Positions 39,245 through 51,795 of a stretch of 64,000 bases of DNA are shown in pieces (within the stretch, counting starts at the first letter, position 1; each line of letters begins with the position of its first letter). Origin of the DNA: Phycomyces blakesleeanus NRRL 1555(-) (taxonomy: Eukaryota; Mucoromycota; Mucoromycetes; Mucorales; Phycomycetaceae); the NCBI RefSeq assembly GCF_001638985.1, contig NW_017265135.1, forward strand, positions 549,223-613,222, written 5' to 3'. The notes below the pieces were generated by a model. The model saw only the letters and a program-made list of their open reading frames with translations, ran no database searches and was not told where the DNA came from. The position numbers were made by a program, and so were the translations under genes.

Positions 39245-40112
39245 ATTATACAAACCCCCTTATATATCATACGTATAAAGAAAAATATACACAAACACAT
39301 ACACTTACAAACTAAACACACGTCCGTAATACTACTATACTTTCTACCTCTTGTATTTTCTCTAGTATTTCTTATCCCTGGTGAATGAATGAATAAATAA
39401 ATGAATATAAATAATAATAATAATAATAATAATAATAGTGCTATTAGGGGAGTTCAATAGCCTTTCATACTTTTTTTTATTTTATTTAAATAAATAAAAA
39501 ATTAAAATTTTGAGTTTAAACTACAAAAATCATTGGTTAATATTAATCTAAGAATATTAAAATACTTTTTTAATTCATCAACGCCCTTCAAAAGCACTCG
39601 CATTTTATTGGTTATTATTTAAACTCAAACAGATAAGGCATAAGAGTTCAAAAAGTTTAAAAATTAAAATTAAAAAAAGTTGTTGAAAGCCCCCTTTTTT
39701 TTTGTTTAATTACGATATCCTATTATTTTATCTCATCTCTTTAATACGTTCCTGATGCCATTTTTCTAATTCAAATTTCTAAAACGTTATACTTTAAAAA
39801 CGAATTTGCTTCTTCTCTTATAATACCATAAAAAAATTAGATTAGAAATTGAATTCGTCACGAACGTGTCGATTTTGATTTTGATTTTGATTTTGATTTT
39901 TTTTTTGACTTTTTGGCTACTGCGTTTAAACCTATTTTTTTTTTTAAAAAAAAAAATAAAAAAAAAGGGGGGGGGGGGGGGAGGAGGGATGGGACTGCCT
40001 TCTGCACCAGCTTGATTTTTTTTTTTTTTTTGCTTTTATTATAAGCGGGTCAAAAGTCATTTTCGTGTGCTTGGTTTGAACATTAAGAAACACTTTTTTT
40101 TTTGAAATCCTA
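39245..40112. other. Spacer upstream of GRC3
   Basis: About 870 bp with ATA repeats (39410-39435), GATTTT repeats (39871-39900), a T11A11 palindrome (39935-39956) and a run of 15 G (39967-39981). No gene is supported. Confidence 0.5.
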
Positions 40113-43100
40113 ATGGCATCTAAACGCAAAACACGATCAGAATCTGGACCAGCTCGCAAGTCTAAGCGAGCCTCTTCACAAAATAAAACACCTAAACTGG
40201 AAGTGACCCCAGAGCAGGAGTCAGTACCAGAGCCTGGTAAGCTAAAAAAAAAATTCCTGCACAAAACATGAACAAAGAAAAAATCTACAGAAACTGCACT
40301 ATACTGCACTGCACTACAATACAATACAATACAATGTACAAAAGTGAAAATAAAAAAAATGAAAACAAAAAGTAAAAGTAAAGAAAAAAAATACAAAGAT
40401 TTTCTTATAAACGTTTGTGTACAATACACACACACGCGCGCGCGCGTGTATGTGTTTGAGTGCAAGTGCAAGCACAAGCACAAGTGGAAATTCGTGTACA
40501 TATAGATCTTTATTTTTATAATGGTCATTATTTTCACATAGCTGGTCTAAAGTTCGCCAAACGCTTGAAAGCAGTGGTCTTACCAACAAAAAGATTGGCC
40601 GCACTTCCTAAAGAAAAAGAAGAAAAAGTTGTCAAGAAAGTCAAAGAGGCACCAAAGAGTGCGGTTGCTACACGCAAACTATTGGCACAAAAAAGAACAA
40701 TTGAGACTGTGCAAGTAAGCCAGGAAGAAGATCTAGAGACCGAGGGCGACGATGATGAATACAAAGAGAATACTGAAAATGGTGGCGATGACGACGAAGA
40801 AGACGTTATTGAAGACGTTATTGAAGAAGAAGATGAAGATGATGATGATGGTGAAGGCGAAGAAGACGACGAAGAAGAAGAAGAAAGCATTGCTGCAGCT
40901 ATAAAGGCTAAAAGATCATTACGTAGTTCTAAACCTTCACCACCACTCAGCGCAATTGCTGCTCGTCGCGCCGTTAAAGCAGCCATGCCAAAAGAAGAAA
41001 TCCAAGAGTATAGTGATGAGGAAAAGGATGATGATGAAGACCAATATTATAGCGGGGAAGAGCTTTTGTCTGTTGGACATGAAGAAGAAAATGAACTATC
41101 AGCAGAAGATGAAGATGAAGATGAAGACGAAGATGAAGACGAAGATGAAGATGAAGAAAAAGATGAGGATGAAGTTAACTATGCACCATCAGAAACAGGC
41201 GAGGATATCAGCTTGTCAGAAAATATGGCATTATTAAGTGATGGTAGTGGAGCTGAAGCTGCACGTACAATTCGAAAGAAAGCAAAGCCGTCCGCCAAGA
41301 AACCCAGAAAGTAAGTATTTGTATATATCTGTGTATGTGTTTAATATGTAATGTTTATTTATTTTCTGTAAACTTTTTAGCTTAACCTTTGATGAGAACG
41401 CTCTTTCAAAATTCTTGCCTGTGGAAACTAATGTTGTTGCGTTTGACCACAAAAACGAACACTACCTTTGTATTGGACTTCAGAAAGGAGAAGTAAGAAA
41501 AATTACTCCCATACACACAGTACACACTACACAATCTTCCAAAAAAAAACAAATTGCCCAAAATTGTTCATCCACGACCAACACCACCACCACCACCACC
41601 ACGATAATAATAGTATTCATTCACTAATCATATGTATATAAGACTCTCGTGTTTGCTGGACAAGTTCTTGTAGCTCCTGTATTTGGCGCCATTTCTATCA
41701 TGGGCTCTGTTCTCTCATCATCAAATAACTCTATTGTACCTACCACCATTCCCTCGACTCCTCTCACTCTTTCGTTCCACCCTGTCTTCTCACCCAAAAC
41801 ACACTCACTCCTGATGATCACACCGTCTGTCAAGCAGGCCAAACCGCGAGTTTCTGATTTCCAGACCACAATCGACCATCTAGACAAACGCCTGAGTCCC
41901 ATGGCGAGTCGTCTGAAACAGTTTGAAACAATTTTAATAATGAAAGATGTCACAACTGGTCTGGAAGAACTTGAAGATCTCTATCCATCTTACAAGAGCT
42001 TGTTTGAGTTTTCCAGAATGACTAAAAAAGATGAAACCATCTTACCTATCAATTCACTAAAAGGATTTCATCCGGTAAGCCTAATTCCCTCCCTTTATTT
42101 TTTTTTCTCCCGTTGTCCAAATAAAAGCTAAAGATTTTGTTATTTCGTTAATATTTCATGTATATATTGATAAATCTAGATTCTGAATGCGACTACTGGT
42201 GTCAGAGCTCTCAAGACACCCATGTCTTGGGATAACGAGATTGATCAACTGATTCACCGCTCTAGTCTGGACCATAAGCCAATTATATCATTAGTTTGCG
42301 GAAGCAAGAACCTGGGCAAATCCTCACTGTCTAGGCATCTTGTCAATCGTTTGTTAAACAAGTAAGTAGCAAACATATAGTACTAATTTTAATAATGTTC
42401 ACTGACTCACTGACTGACTAACTGGCTTACGGATTAAATGAATATATTTAAAAGCTATAAACGGGTTGCTTTTATAGAAACTGATGTAGGTCAAACAGAA
42501 TTCACTCCTTCTGGAATGGTTTCTCTTCATATCCTCAGTTCTCCTATTCTCGGTCCTCCTTTTACTCATCAGAATACTACACCGGTCCGAAGCTTTTTTA
42601 TCGGCTCATCATCAGCCCAAAAGGATCCTGCTTATTATCTCGAATGTATTGAAGAATTGATGGCCACATGGAAGTTTGAATGCAACAATAGCCATACAAA
42701 TATGGATGATGACGATAACGATGACGATAATGATGACGATAATAGTGGGATAATCCCACTTGTGTTTAATACTCACGGTTGGATCAAGGGTCTTGGTTAT
42801 GATCTCCTTCTCAGCATTACCAAAAAGGTTCAACCAACAGATGTGTTTGCATTTTATTCGCGCCAAAACAGCAATGCACACAATCTTCCTCCTACATTTG
42901 CAAATTCCGTCAGTATGATCTGCTGTGATACTGACCAATCTCCATCATCCTCTCCTGTTATGCGCCATGTTCAGGGCACTACAATGAATGGTACCCTGTC
43001 CGACCGATACGATGCCTCTAATTTGCGCGCCCTTGCCATGATATCTTACTTCCACCAGACCCCATCTTCAACATTGTCTCCTGGCCAACCTGGATGGGAC

Positions 43101-43753
43101 TTTGAGACCCGGCTTGTGGAACGTGTGCCTTGGACCCTTGATTGGCGGCACCTCAAGGGAGTTTGGATTCTTTTTGAAGAGGTTACTACCCGTCAGTTGC
43201 TCTATTCGCTCAACGGCAGCGTGGTTGGGCTGATAGGTGATGTGGTTGATTATAAGCCAGTAGAGAGTCAGCGTTCGGTAGACTTGGCTACACAAGAACA
43301 AAGTTTGGTAAATTTTATACTGTGTGTTTGTGCATATAACATACAAAGATTCTTACATATAAGTCTATATAAACATGCATGTATATGTATATATGTATAT
43401 ATATCTTTTAGGTCTCACCTGCTTACTTTGATTCTCTAAATTACCCACCTCCACCTCCTAGCAAGACCACTTGCCATGGTTTGGGGATCATTCGTGCAAT
43501 TGATCCTTCTAAACATGCACTGTTGCTCTTGACCCCTCTACCGCTCGACACCCTGAAATTGGTTTCTGGAATTGTAAAAGGAGATCTTGAGTTACCGATC
43601 CAATGTATGCTGGACGAGAAGATGGGAAGTGGACCAGGTATCTGCGGTGTCCCATGGAACATGACGCCCTATGTTACTACTGAGGCCAGAGAAGGAGCAG
43701 GAGGAGACTCCCTTCGGGTGAGACGTAACTTGATGAGAAGAGGTCAACTTTGA
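40113..43753 (+). CDS. GRC3: Polynucleotide 5'-hydroxyl-kinase Grc3/NOL9
   Basis: A nucleolar RNA kinase that phosphorylates the 26S pre-rRNA after ITS2 cleavage by its partner Las1. Seven exons: 40113-40236, 40542-41310, 41381-41492, 41643-42074, 42180-42361, 42455-43307 and 43412-43753, giving 937 residues. The N-terminal about 290 residues are charged and disordered with long Asp/Glu runs and basic patches suited to nuclear localisation. The conserved part has a P-loop GSKNLGKS (about 520-527) after PIISLVC, and the following VAFIETDVGQTEFTPSGMVS, the typical lid and substrate block of this kinase family. Further matches are LVFNTHGWIKGLGYDLL and the C-terminal ICGVPWNMTPYVT. An internal Asp/Asn insertion sits near 42704-42745. 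The first intron (40237-40541) contains CA and CG dinucleotide runs. Identity is secure. Confidence 0.95.
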
Positions 43754-44037
43754 GAAAATAAAATAAAATAAAAGAAAATAAAGAACAAGAAAGAGAAAGA
43801 AAGACAGGCTGTGTAAATCTATGAATTAATATCATTATCATTATAATTATTGAAATATATACACAGCAGTAGTAGTGATAGTAGTAGTGATAATAATGAT
43901 AGTAATTTAAGCTTGTCGTAATTATTATCTTGTGCTTTTTTTTTTTTTGTTATTTTAGAATTCGATTGATAAGATATAGCTTCTTTCGAGCACGCGTCTT
44001 GTAACTCACTCGTTAAAGGCATGCTTCTTATGGTTTC

Positions 44038-44054
44038 AAAAAAAAAATTTTTTT

Positions 44055-44085
<31 letters not shown>

Positions 44086-44090
44086 GGGGG
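44038..44090. repeat. Homopolymer block A10-T17-G26
   Basis: Ten A, seventeen T and twenty-six G follow one another without interruption. Such a block could form unusual DNA structure (on the minus strand a C-run) or mark an assembly or polishing artefact; sequence alone cannot decide. Confidence 0.85.
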
Positions 44091-45485
44091 CGGGAAGGAT
44101 GAAATACAGTATAAAATATAATATAAAATAAAAAAAAGAAGCTCTATATGTACCAAATCTCATGTGGTTGCTCAACTAGATAATTTTATCCGTTTCTATA
44201 GACAGACATTGCCTTTTTTGGACATAATGTGGACAGATTTTCGGGCGAAGGAAGGAGAAAGCACTCTTTTTTTTAATATTTATATATTATAATTCTTTTG
44301 TAGGCAAGGCAGTCAGTGCTTTGTTGTGAAGCAAATAATTCGCTGTAGAATGATATCCATTATATATCCACTATATATCTTAATATCTCTCCCGCAATGT
44401 CTCAGGGATTATGTACAGTATAATAAAATAGGCTATATAGTACAAGAAGTGGAGATTTCGGAAACGCATGAAACTTGAAGCATCAAAAAATAGATTATTC
44501 ACATTTTCATTTTCATGCTCTTATTAACGCCTTTACTTTATTTCCTGTGCGTGTGTTGATATATAGATCTAAATAGATATATATATATATAGATATATTA
44601 CAATGATTTTAAATCGACAAATTAGAAGTTCGGTTTTTCCTCTTTGTTTTTGATTTTTTTTGTTGTTACTTGTAAGATATTACCATCACCTGGCTTCTTA
44701 ATGAAACGTTATTTTGTTCTTATTCTTAATTTTTAATAGTCTTCAACTACAAAATCCCTCCTTTCCCCTCACCTCCCCCTTTATATTATTATTATTTTTT
44801 GGTTTCCCCTTATTGATTGATTGATTGATTGATCGATTGATTTTTTTTGAAAGTCTGTGTACATATTAATTTTTTTTGACCTCCAAATAATTATAATACT
44901 GAAGAGATCTTAACCTTATAACTGAATGTCCAAAAACAACAAAAACAACAACTTTTGGAGATTTTTTATGGCTTGCGTTTAATTTCACAGTATAACGAAG
45001 CGAAATAATAATAAAAGCGATTTTTTTATTGGTAGCAAGTATCTAATATATGTGTATACATATATGTATATATTAAGATACACGTATCACTAAAGTACAA
45101 ATCTTTATTTTTGTCTTAATTGATACCATAAATAAATAAAATAAATAAATAAAAACTATACTTTTAAGAGAAATAGAATTAAAGATTATTCGGCTACCTT
45201 GACTACCGACCATCGTAAAACTCCTGACATTAATGCCAATTAGCCACATTCTAAACATATTTTGTATTTCTTGAAAAAGAAAAAAGAAAAAAAGAAGGAA
45301 AAAGAAGGGCATCTGTCAAATAATGTACAAGATCTCAGGGTTCGTATTAAGATTAACATTATATATAAAAGAAAATAAAAAGTTTATTGTTGTTGCCAAG
45401 TAACAAACTCACAAGTGCATACACTGATCATAATAATATTAATAGAAAAAAAAGGGAGAATACAGAGAGAAAGAAAAGCTTCTTG

Positions 45486-45517
<32 letters not shown>

Positions 45518-47446
45518 TTGTTGTTGTTGTTGTTGTTGTTTCCAACGTATGTATAAATATATATATATACGTGTGTTTGTGTTTGTGTTTTCGTGTGTGT
45601 ATAAATCAAGGTAAAACGAGGTTTCATCTTGATCGATTTGAAATTTTTAAAGATACAACATAAAGAAGTCTTAAAAAAAACAAAAAGGAAATCGAGAAAT
45701 CAATCTGACCTTGATTCAATTTTGTGCGTAAAATAAAATAAAAAAAGACCGTTGAGTACAGAAATTATATATATATTTGTGGAGTTTATTGGGGGGTGTG
45801 GGACTAATGTTGGACAAGAAATCAAGAAATCAAGAAAGAAAGAGAGGGAGAGAAAGCACGACAAAGACGATAAGGTCTATCATGCTTTCTCACAAGATTT
45901 CTAATAAATATATATACATAGATACATAGATACATAGAGATTAATATATGTATTGATATAAGAATCGATAATATTTACACATACACATACACAAACAGAT
46001 AGATATCTATGTATATATTAAAAGCAGAAAGAAAGAAATAAAGAACGGACGAACGAACGAACGAAAGAAAGAAAAATTTAATATTATTATTTTCTTGTTT
46101 GGTTCCTGGTTGTCATGGTTATAAGAAAATAGTTTAATTTACGCGTATCATTTAATTATTTATTTATTTATTTATGTGTAGTATGTATAGTGTATGTAGT
46201 GTGGATTTATTTTTTCTTTTTTGGTTTGTTTGTTTGTGTATATGTATTTCAGTTGCCATGGAGAAGAGCAAAGAAAAGGAAGATGACCTGATGGTTCATT
46301 TTTTATTTATTATTGCCACCACTCAAAAAAAGGGATTTTTTTTTGTAGATTAGCGTTATTTCCTTTTTCTGTCCACGTGTCTAGATAGTCGTGGTTATTA
46401 CTAAACCTGTTCAATGTTTGAATTTAAAAAGTATAATTTCTTTTCGTTCTTTTTCTTTTTAGTTTTTGGTGGTAATAATAGTAAAATGCCAAAAAAAGAA
46501 GGCACAAAAAAGAATAAAAAACCCCAGAGTTCGGAAATATACTAAATATTTTTTTTTATTTTTCTTTTTACTTTTGTAAAGTCAAGATCTTACTAGTCAA
46601 ATATAACGTTTATGTAATTGCTTATTTGTCTCTCTCTCTCTCTCTCTGTATATGTGTATATGAAAATCTGTGTGTGTATTTGTGTGTATACATATATATA
46701 GGGTGTATGTGATTAAGTGTGCAAATGATGCACATATATAAAAAATATATAATAAAGATAGAAAGATCCTTGGCTTTATGTCCAGTCAGTTGGGTCAAAA
46801 TTAATGATGTGGAGGAAGTAAGGAAGGAAGGAAATAAAGGAAGAAAGAAAAAAAAACTTAATGAGACAGGTACACAATAAAAATCTCGGCTACTGGACTC
46901 CCGTGATGACGAGTGAAGTAGCAATATAATAAATGTATATAGTATAAATATAAAAATATGAAAGAAAAAATATAGAAAAAGAAAACGTATTTAAATTGTA
47001 GGACAATCTTTAGAGCACCAAAATTGGAAGCGAATGAAAAAGAAATACATCGGCGATCGAACCCAAGACACGCGATGGGCAAAAAAAAGAAAAAAGAAAA
47101 AAAAGAATAAAGAAAAATGAACCATATGTATGGAGTACTTCTTTAATACTTTTGATTCAATTAAGAAATGTGATTCAATAAGATATATATATATGTATGT
47201 GTGGAACACAGCAGGTTTGCTTGCATGCTTAGTATGCTTATATGATTACTATGCTGTATATGCGTGTATGCGTGTATGCGTGTATTCTTGTATTCTTGTG
47301 TGCTTGTGTGCTTGTGTGCTTTGTGTGCTTTGTGTGCTTATATACACATAGTTATATTCCGGGTGGTGATTTTGATGGGAAGGAAACGCAAGATCTACAG
47401 GATGACAGATCGTTTGTTATATATATATATATTCTACTGCTATTGC

Positions 47447-47490
47447 TACTGCTACTGCTACTGCTACTGCTACTGCTACTGCTACTGCTA
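47447..47490. repeat. (CTGCTA)n hexanucleotide repeat
   Basis: Seven near-perfect CTGCTA units lie in a gene-free region. The open frame over them is a Tyr-Cys or Leu-Leu repeat and is not taken as coding. Confidence 0.85.
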
Positions 47491-47827
47491 ATAATACTAC
47501 TCTTATTATTTCCCTCCTCTAGAATGCTTTTGTTCTCTTTATTTCACACATATTCAGTCACCAATACATTCATTCATTTATACATTTCACTCATTTACCT
47601 TACTACCTCTTACCTCTTCACAAATAATAATATTATATTTCTTTTTCTCTCATGCTCTCATGCTCTCCACTCCTCTCCCTTCTTTCCCTTTTTCTTTTTA
47701 GCTAATTGATATTGGGTGGTGTTTCACAATTGACTTATGTCCTGTCCACTCCCTTGTTAGTAATTTTATTTTATTTTATATTATTTTATATTATATAGTT
47801 CATCTCCTTAAATTCTATACTAATAAG

Positions 47828-47859
<32 letters not shown>

Positions 47860-48186
47860 GATAAAAACTTTCATCTCCCGCTTTTAAAAGAAGCAATGTC
47901 CACTTCTCTCCTCTCCCCCCAAAATAATAATAATAATAATAAAGCCTATTGAAATCATACACTATTATTATGTTTCGCTCACGTTTTTCTTTTCAAACGC
48001 ACATCTATAAATATTTCTGTCTTTCTCTGCTGTCTTGTCTTCTTATCTCTTTCTTTCTTGGTTTGGACAACTATTGGCCTCTCACACAAGAAAATAATTG
48101 AAATAATATAAAAAACAAAAGAGCAACTGAAAACTCCCCTCTCTTCTCTTCTCTTCTCCTCTCCTCTATCTCTATCTCTTTATTTT

Positions 48187-48291
48187 TATTTGAATTAAAT
48201 CCGAGCCAATCCAAGCCAGCCCAACTCAACCCAACCCAAGCCAAACCAAGCCAAACCAAACCGAACCAAACCAAACCAAACCAAACCGAAT
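48187..48291 (+). repeat. A/C-rich degenerate CCAAA/CCAAG tract
   Basis: About 100 bp made of CCAA words separated by A, G or GC, with almost no T on the plus strand. It lies about 380 bp before the C2H2 gene and may belong to its leader or promoter. On the minus strand it gives a spurious Trp-Phe-Gly-Leu frame. Confidence 0.7.
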
Positions 48292-48537
48292 CAATAATCA
48301 AAGAAGATATATCAATAAACAGCATCAAGTCACCAACACCAGAAGAAAAAGTCACCAACCCTTTCCCTTTTTCTTCCTTTTTGCAAAGGTGCGTTTCTTT
48401 GCTGTACTTCTAGCAAGTACGCACAAAACTCCGATTTTGTCCTTTTCGGGTCTCTCATCCTGTCGACTTTCAGATTTTTATTATATCTACATATCTACAT
48501 ACATATAATCTTCAGTATCGACAAAACCTGAATCGAC

Positions 48538-48652
48538 AAACCAGAAAGTATCTTAGCAACAAACCAGAAAGTATCTTAGCAACAAACCAGACAGTATCTT
48601 AGCAACAAACCAGACAGTATCCTAGCAACAAACCAACCAGTATCCTAGCAAC
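48538..48652 (+). repeat. Five tandem 23-bp repeats just before a C2H2 zinc-finger gene
   Basis: Five head-to-tail copies of a 23-bp unit (AAACCAGAAAGTATCTTAGC plus AAC) cover 48538-48652. The first two are identical; the later ones carry substitutions (GAAAG to GACAG, CTTAG to CCTAG, and CAGAC to CAACC in the last). The array stops 17 bp before the ATG at 48670. It therefore lies either in the 5' leader of the mRNA or right at the core promoter. The A/C bias on the plus strand resembles an unstructured leader. Regulatory function is inference. Confidence 0.9.
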
Positions 48653-48669
48653 CAAGAAAATACTCTAAA

Positions 48670-50479
48670 ATGGATATTCTCGAACTTATTCACTCTGAAA
48701 CTCAACAAAACGAGCACAAACCACACAAATGCAAAGTTTCTAATTGCGAGAAAGCATTCAGTAAGAAGCATACCCTTGTTTTTGTTTTACTGTATATGCA
48801 TTGATTTATTAGTATACAATCGTTATTATCACATCACATCATTTTATTATATAGGAAATAAAACTTTATTTATTTCACTTCTTTTTGTATATCTATATAA
48901 TTAATATGCTTAAAATCGCATTGTATCTAATAAATTGTTTCTACTAATAGAACGTCGATCTGATCTGTCTAGACACGAACGTATTCACACTAATGAAAGG
49001 TAAGAAATAGTGAAAGAGTGGAAGATAGTTTTGTACGGCTGAATAAGAGTAAATAAATAAATAAGAAAATTCAAATCAATGTATGCTTATTCTAGACCAT
49101 ATGTTTGTCCAGACCTATCTTGTTCCAAAAGTTTCATCCAGGTACGCCTCATTATTAATACTATTTGTTTATTTATTGTACAATTTATTTTGAGCCAAAT
49201 CTTCCTTACACTTTCTTTCTCTCTTTCTATTATTATTATTAATTAAATAGAGATCGGCTCTGAAGGTTCATATGAGAACTCACTCTGGAGAAAGACCTCA
49301 TATATGTGAAGATGAAGATTGTGGAAAGACCTTTAGTGACAGTTCATCCTTGGCACGACATCGGTACGAATTAGATTGCTATATATATATTTATCTTTAC
49401 TATTTTCCATGTGCGCATTTAAACACACACAATAATAATAATATATATATAAAGTGCTACGGATTGTCATTATTATCATTATTGTCACTATTGTTATTAT
49501 TATTTTGGCGATCCGAACAAACATCTTTTTTTTTTATAAAAAAAATTATTTATATATTTATTTTTATTTTTATTTATTTTTACTTTGCAGACGAATTCAC
49601 ACTGGAAAGCGTCCTTACAAATGCCGTCATGATGGCTGCAATAAAACATTTGCCCGAAAAGCCATATTGACTCAACATCAAAAGGTAGCACACGAATCGG
49701 CTGTCAAGCGCGCACCTCTGCAATGGCGTCCATTGAATGAGAGTCTCGAAGCAAATAAACGCCACTTAACCCGCACGCCTCAAAGTGCCAAACGGACCAA
49801 ATCCAACGCAGCTACCAATATAACCACCAAATCTATCAAACCTACCAAATACAAATCTACAACGATCGTTATTGAACCCACACCAATAACAACAGCCGAA
49901 GCAGTCGAAACAAAGGATATTACCAAACCTGCTCAAGATAACCTTAGTCAAGACAAGCCAACGTCTGTCTTATCCTACACAATGCCTCTTTCGCCCGCCC
50001 TTTCGCTTGTCGACCCAGTTTGTTATGATATTAGCCATGAAGCCCTTCTCTCACCCACCATCACCTCTGGTACGACCTCACCCGCCAACTCTCCTTTGCT
50101 ATACCACAAAACCAATTCCAATCATCATCATCATCGGACCCATCATCAGAGTCAACAATCTCCACCAGCCAAGACCTGCACTCTACCGGCGATGATGATG
50201 ACATGGCCAGTTACACCTCCTCCGGTTTGGCAGGAAGCGTCTGTGGAACGACCATCGGCAGCAATACAGTATGTACCTTACGTATTTGAACCCCATGAAG
50301 ACCCGTATCTATCCCACAATGAGATGCATAATATCACCAATCATCTCCACACATTCTCTGTCAATGACTCCATCAATCGACACTGCCCTTCTTTCTCTCT
50401 GCCCTCCGACAATTACACTCTTTTTTCCTCCTTCCGCCAGCGAACATATTCTCAGCAAACACGATATGAACCCTATTGA
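48670..50479 (+). CDS. C2H2 zinc-finger transcription factor with four fingers
   Basis: Five exons, 48670-48760, 48951-48999, 49096-49141, 49251-49363 and 49591-50479, give 395 residues. Four consecutive C2H2 fingers fill residues 20-140. They are built on [10 protein letters not shown]...[15 protein letters not shown]...[15 protein letters not shown]...HRRIH and [10 protein letters not shown]...HQKVAH. All have C-x4-C and TGE/TNE/SGE/TGK-type linkers, the arrangement of DNA-binding fingers of TFIIIA/ZNF143 style. Each intron falls within or beside a finger. The rest is a Ser/Thr/Pro/His-rich region without recognised domains, containing [25 protein letters not shown] and a His run. It probably carries activation and phosphorylation sites. 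I cannot name an orthologue. The start ATG follows directly after the five 23-bp repeats. Confidence 0.88.
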
Positions 50480-51356
50480 AGTTTGAGTTACCAACCCTTT
50501 TTTTTAAGGTTTTTTTAAAAAAAAACATGCACACACACACGCACACGCGCGCGCGCTTATAAATTCTCACCTTGATTCCCCTTTATGATTTTATTTTATT
50601 TTAGTTTTCTGCTCTATGCCCCCCCCCTTTTTTTTATTTTTTATTTTTTTTACATTTTCACATTTTCATATATTCATATTTTCATATTTTCATATTTTCA
50701 TATATATTTCTTTATATATTTCTGTTCTTATATTCACATTATATCTATATCTCTATGTATATATAAATATGCCCCAAATGCTTTTTCTATATAAGCTTCT
50801 TTATTTTTTATTTTTTGCTTTCTACATATAAATATGCCGGCCCAATTTTTTCCTTTTAAGCACCTTTTCCTTTTATATCTCTATTGTTGTAATGAATAAA
50901 TAAATACAAATACGAAATACAGAATAAGCTAAAGAAACAAAATTACCATACATGACAATGTTGTGTAGCACAACACTAAATTACACACACACAAACGACG
51001 AAGATAATATTCTCGAGGTGTACAAATTATTGATGAGATAAAACTAATTTGGAGTAGTTCATGGCTAATATTTCCTTTATTTTATATTTTATATTAACGG
51101 TCTCGATAGTGACTAGGGATAATTCATTTTTATTATAATATATATTCTTCAAATTTATGGCTATTCGAGTACTATTTAAACAGGCTATTCTTCTTTTTTT
51201 TTCTTCCTTCCTTCTTCCCAACAGACAAACCAATTCATTCGATCATTGCTATTATCTTTTCAAGTATTGACAAATTTAATCAGCTCTCGATTGGGGCTGT
51301 CGAGAACGGTTAGTAATATCTTCTCGGGTTAACTTTGCATTGTTTTGACAAATCAT
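50480..51356. other. AT-rich spacer downstream of the C2H2 gene
   Basis: About 880 bp holding the 3' UTR of the C2H2 gene, CA/CG runs near 50528-50556 and repeats of TTTCATAT (50655-50705). No gene is supported. Confidence 0.5.
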
Positions 51357-51795
51357 TCACAAAGATTCTAATCTGTCATTTTTTTTTTTTACTATTTTCA
51401 TATCAATTAAGTAAATTTTTGCGGTGGTTGGGTTGTTCCGTCGGCCAATGCAGATGGTGCTCTGTTGACCAGAAGTGGGAGTGCTTGTACACATTGAGGT
51501 AGTATTGGACGGATTGGCCCATAAACTCACGTGGGACTGTGTACTTGTATTTCGACTACTACATGGGATAGGTTGGTAAAAAATCTGTTAAACGAGACCA
51601 TATATAGAATGACATACTTCTGTACTATCGACAGACATGCTTTCCTCGGCTGTGTAGGTATCTGCAGGAACGTCCAGAAGCAAGGAGGTGGTAAATGAGG
51701 TCGATAGTAAATTGATTCTTGGCCACAATCTTTCTAATTCGATCTGTGTCTGATATATAGTTGTGTGTTAACTTTCATTTTAACGGCTCTTTGGG
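51357..51795 (-). other. Possible short spliced gene of unknown function
   Basis: On the minus strand a coding-like reading can be assembled. It starts with an ATG near 51785 (MK), has an acceptor near 51752, then an exon containing TQIELERLWPRINLL and LLLDVPADTYTAEESM that ends at a GTATGT donor near 51617. A further acceptor leads to a Ser/Thr/Asn-rich exon with IFYQPIPCSSRNTSTQ and stops at 51357. The protein would be about 120 residues. I recognise no family, the last residues run through low-complexity DNA, and the first exon is only two codons. This is a weak call: it could be a real small gene, the 3' part of a larger one, or a remnant. Confidence 0.3.

Larger units (their letters stand above)
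43754..48537. other. Long gene-free low-complexity region
   Basis: About 4.8 kb in which no convincing gene could be found on either strand. Open frames are short and consist of Ile/Tyr/Phe/Leu repeats over TA, ATT and CT runs. Notable pieces are an A10-T17-G26 block (44038-44090), (TTGA/TTGAT)n at about 44812-44842, AAT plus TTG repeats (45490-45540), CTCT (46628-46647), TACTGC repeats (47447-47490) and an A/C-rich tract (48187-48290). A sequence near 47050-47075 (minus) resembles a tRNA T-loop but lacks an A box and cloverleaf. Confidence 0.45.

Noticed and set aside
40534..41237. Serine-rich (minus) and lysine/methionine-rich (plus) ORFs
   Set aside because: They are shadows of the acidic repeat region in GRC3 exon 2.
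47045..47082. Sequence on the minus strand resembling a tRNA T-arm (GGGTTCGATCG)
   Set aside because: No A box or D-arm lies at the right distance upstream; that DNA is A/T homopolymer, and no cloverleaf can be drawn.
48538..48652. CRISPR-like array
   Set aside because: The repeats are directly adjacent without spacers, and the context is a eukaryotic nuclear genome.
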